A DNA stretch of 7,267 bases from Betaproteobacteria bacterium (GTDB lineage: Bacteria > Pseudomonadota > Gammaproteobacteria > Burkholderiales > Burkholderiaceae_C). Shown piece by piece: positions 6,676-7,267 of the stretch. The DNA lies in assembly GCA_947448675.1 (NCBI GenBank), contig CANFOR010000144.1, positions 1 to 7,267 on the forward strand, in the 5' to 3' direction. Made by a program: the position numbers and the translations under genes. Each line of letters starts with the position of its first letter. The stretch's first letter is position 1. The notes beneath the pieces are model-generated. The model was not told where the DNA came from. It worked only from the letters and a program-made list of their open reading frames with translations, and ran no database searches.

Positions 6676-6691
6676 ATGGAATATGCGTAGA

Positions 6692-6729
6692 CAGCTATAA
6701 AAAGTGTAGCTGCTACCGCTGCGCTATAG
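6692..6729. repeat. Hairpin element resembling a dispersed comamonad intergenic repeat
   Basis: CAGCTA (6692-6697) pairs perfectly with TAGCTG (6707-6712) around an A-rich loop, and the stem can be extended inward by a T-G and an A-T pair. It continues as CTACCGCTGCGCTATAG, whose GCTA (6723-6726) can alternatively pair with TAGC (6707-6710). The pattern of an AGCTA stem, an A-run, then TAGCTGCTA resembles a short repeat I recall between genes in Polaromonas, Rhodoferax and Acidovorax. That link is from memory only. Confidence 0.4.
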
Positions 6730-6730
6730 T
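6725..6730 (+). promoter_or_regulatory. Possible -10 box for the reductase-like gene
   Basis: TATAGT matches five of six positions of the sigma-70 -10 consensus and lies 24 bases before the ATG at 6755. No good -35 is found 16 to 18 bases upstream (AAGTGT at 6702-6707), so this is a weak guess. A promoter somewhere in this spacer is plausible because it is the longest gap in the window. Confidence 0.2.
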
Positions 6731-6743
6731 TGCCCATAAAACC

Positions 6744-6747
6744 GGAG
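6744..6747 (+). promoter_or_regulatory. Ribosome binding site of the dihydrofolate reductase-family gene
   Basis: GGAG lies seven bases before the ATG at 6755, a normal spacing, and supports that start. The gene upstream (VF530) lacks such a site. Confidence 0.6.
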
Positions 6748-6754
6748 CCAGCCC

Positions 6755-7267
6755 ATGTCTCAACTGCGTGTAGAAAGCTTCACCATATCGCTCGACGGCG
6801 TTGGCGCCGGGCCGGGGCAAGACTTGCACAACCCCTTGGGCCTTGGCGGCATGGATTTGCATGGCTGGGCGATGGCCACGCGGACGTTTCAAGAGCGGCT
6901 GTTTGGCAAGGCAGGGGGCGAGGCTGGCGTTGACGACGACTTTGCCGCGCGCGGCTTTCACAATGTTGGGGCCTGGATCTTAGGGCGCAATATGTTTGGG
7001 CCCGTGCGCGGGCCCTGGCCCGACGAAAGCTGGCGCGGCTGGTGGGGCGACAACCCGGTCTACCACATGCCCGTGTTCGTGCTCACCCAGCACGCGCGCG
7101 CGCCCCTGGTCATGCAAGGCGGCACCACCTTCCACTTTGTGACCGAGGGCATAGACGCCGCGCTGGAGCGCGCGCGTGCGGCGGCCAATGGCAAAGACGT
7201 GCGCGTGGGCGGCGGCGTGAGTACCATCCAACAGTACCTGCGGCAAGGCCTCGTCGATGAAATGCAC
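6755..7267 (+). CDS. Dihydrofolate reductase-family protein (RibD C-terminal-like), 3' end outside window
   Basis: An uninterrupted frame of 171 codons runs from ATG 6755 to the window edge. The product begins MSQLRVESFTISLDGVGAG, typical of the small proteins annotated as dihydrofolate reductase family or RibD C-terminal domain, which share the NADPH-binding reductase fold. Supporting motifs are GRNMFGP (residues 77-83), WWGDNPVYHMPVFVLTQHAR, a GGTTFHFVTEG strand-turn, and GGGVSTIQQYLRQGLVDEMH (from residue 152), where the glycine run is the expected dinucleotide-binding turn. The family is about 190-230 residues, so only the last strands are missing. Most members have no known substrate, and true folate reduction is not implied. 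It is probably a separate transcription unit, given the 140-base gap and its own GGAG site. No damage was seen in the visible part. Confidence 0.9.
   Translation, partial: MSQLRVESFTISLDGVGAGPGQDLHNPLGLGGMDLHGWAMATRTFQERLFGKAGGEAGVDDDFAARGFHNVGAWILGRNMFGPVRGPWPDESWRGWWGDNPVYHMPVFVLTQHARAPLVMQGGTTFHFVTEGIDAALERARAAANGKDVRVGGGVSTIQQYLRQGLVDEMH

Larger units (their letters stand above)
6615..6754. other. Intergenic region with small hairpins, no gene
   Basis: This 140-base spacer separates the VF530 gene from the reductase-like gene and is visibly more A/T-rich than the flanking genes. I see a weak stem AGCC/GGCT at 6620-6632 around a CCTGCAGG palindrome, a CTTAA/TTAAG pair (6631-6635 and 6648-6652), and the two hairpins and promoter-like box listed separately. 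No ORF of meaningful length and no tRNA-like fold is apparent. There is no convincing plus-strand intrinsic terminator with a T-run. Confidence 0.7.

Noticed and set aside
6980..7267. Minus-strand open frame at the window end
   Set aside because: It is antisense to the reductase-family gene, which has clear conserved motifs. The antisense product has none.

Overview
The window carries the 3' end of a bacterial respiratory complex I (NADH:quinone oxidoreductase, nuo) operon and the genes that follow it, all on the plus strand. Protein style, gene order and base composition suggest a betaproteobacterium of the order Burkholderiales, probably Comamonadaceae. The cues are the long NuoL with a His/Asp-rich loop, the nuoN–Nudix–DUF1178 order, and an intergenic hairpin element that resembles a dispersed repeat I recall from comamonad genomes. 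The family assignment is inference from pattern memory, not a search.

Layout: the C-terminal end of nuoK (1-140) is followed by nuoL (145-2217), nuoM (2230-3705) and nuoN (3716-5203), with gaps of only 4 to 12 bases. These three large membrane subunits are the antiporter-like proton-pumping modules of complex I. The lysine and glutamate residues of their proton channels can all be located. Seven bases after nuoN comes a Nudix hydrolase of the ADP-ribose pyrophosphatase type (5211-5834), and eight bases after that a DUF1178 protein with a Cys/His zinc-ribbon-like pattern (5843-6268). The tight spacing suggests both are transcribed with the nuo operon.

From 6269 on the organisation loosens. 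A 61-base leader with an imperfect 12-base tandem repeat precedes a small VF530-family (DUF2132) DNA-binding-type protein (6330-6614). A 140-base intergenic region (6615-6754) then holds two small hairpins and a weak promoter-like box. It leads to a dihydrofolate-reductase-family (RibD C-terminal-like) protein that runs off the window end (6755-7267).

Functionally the window is mainly housekeeping energy metabolism. NuoK/L/M/N form the membrane arm that couples quinone reduction to proton translocation, and the Nudix enzyme may clear ADP-ribose or related nucleotide by-products. I found no CRISPR array, tRNA or rRNA gene, insertion sequence, or clear new system. The points most worth a second look are the His/Asp-rich NuoL loop, the Nudix protein's missing ADP-ribose marker proline, and the repeat and hairpin structures around the VF530 gene.
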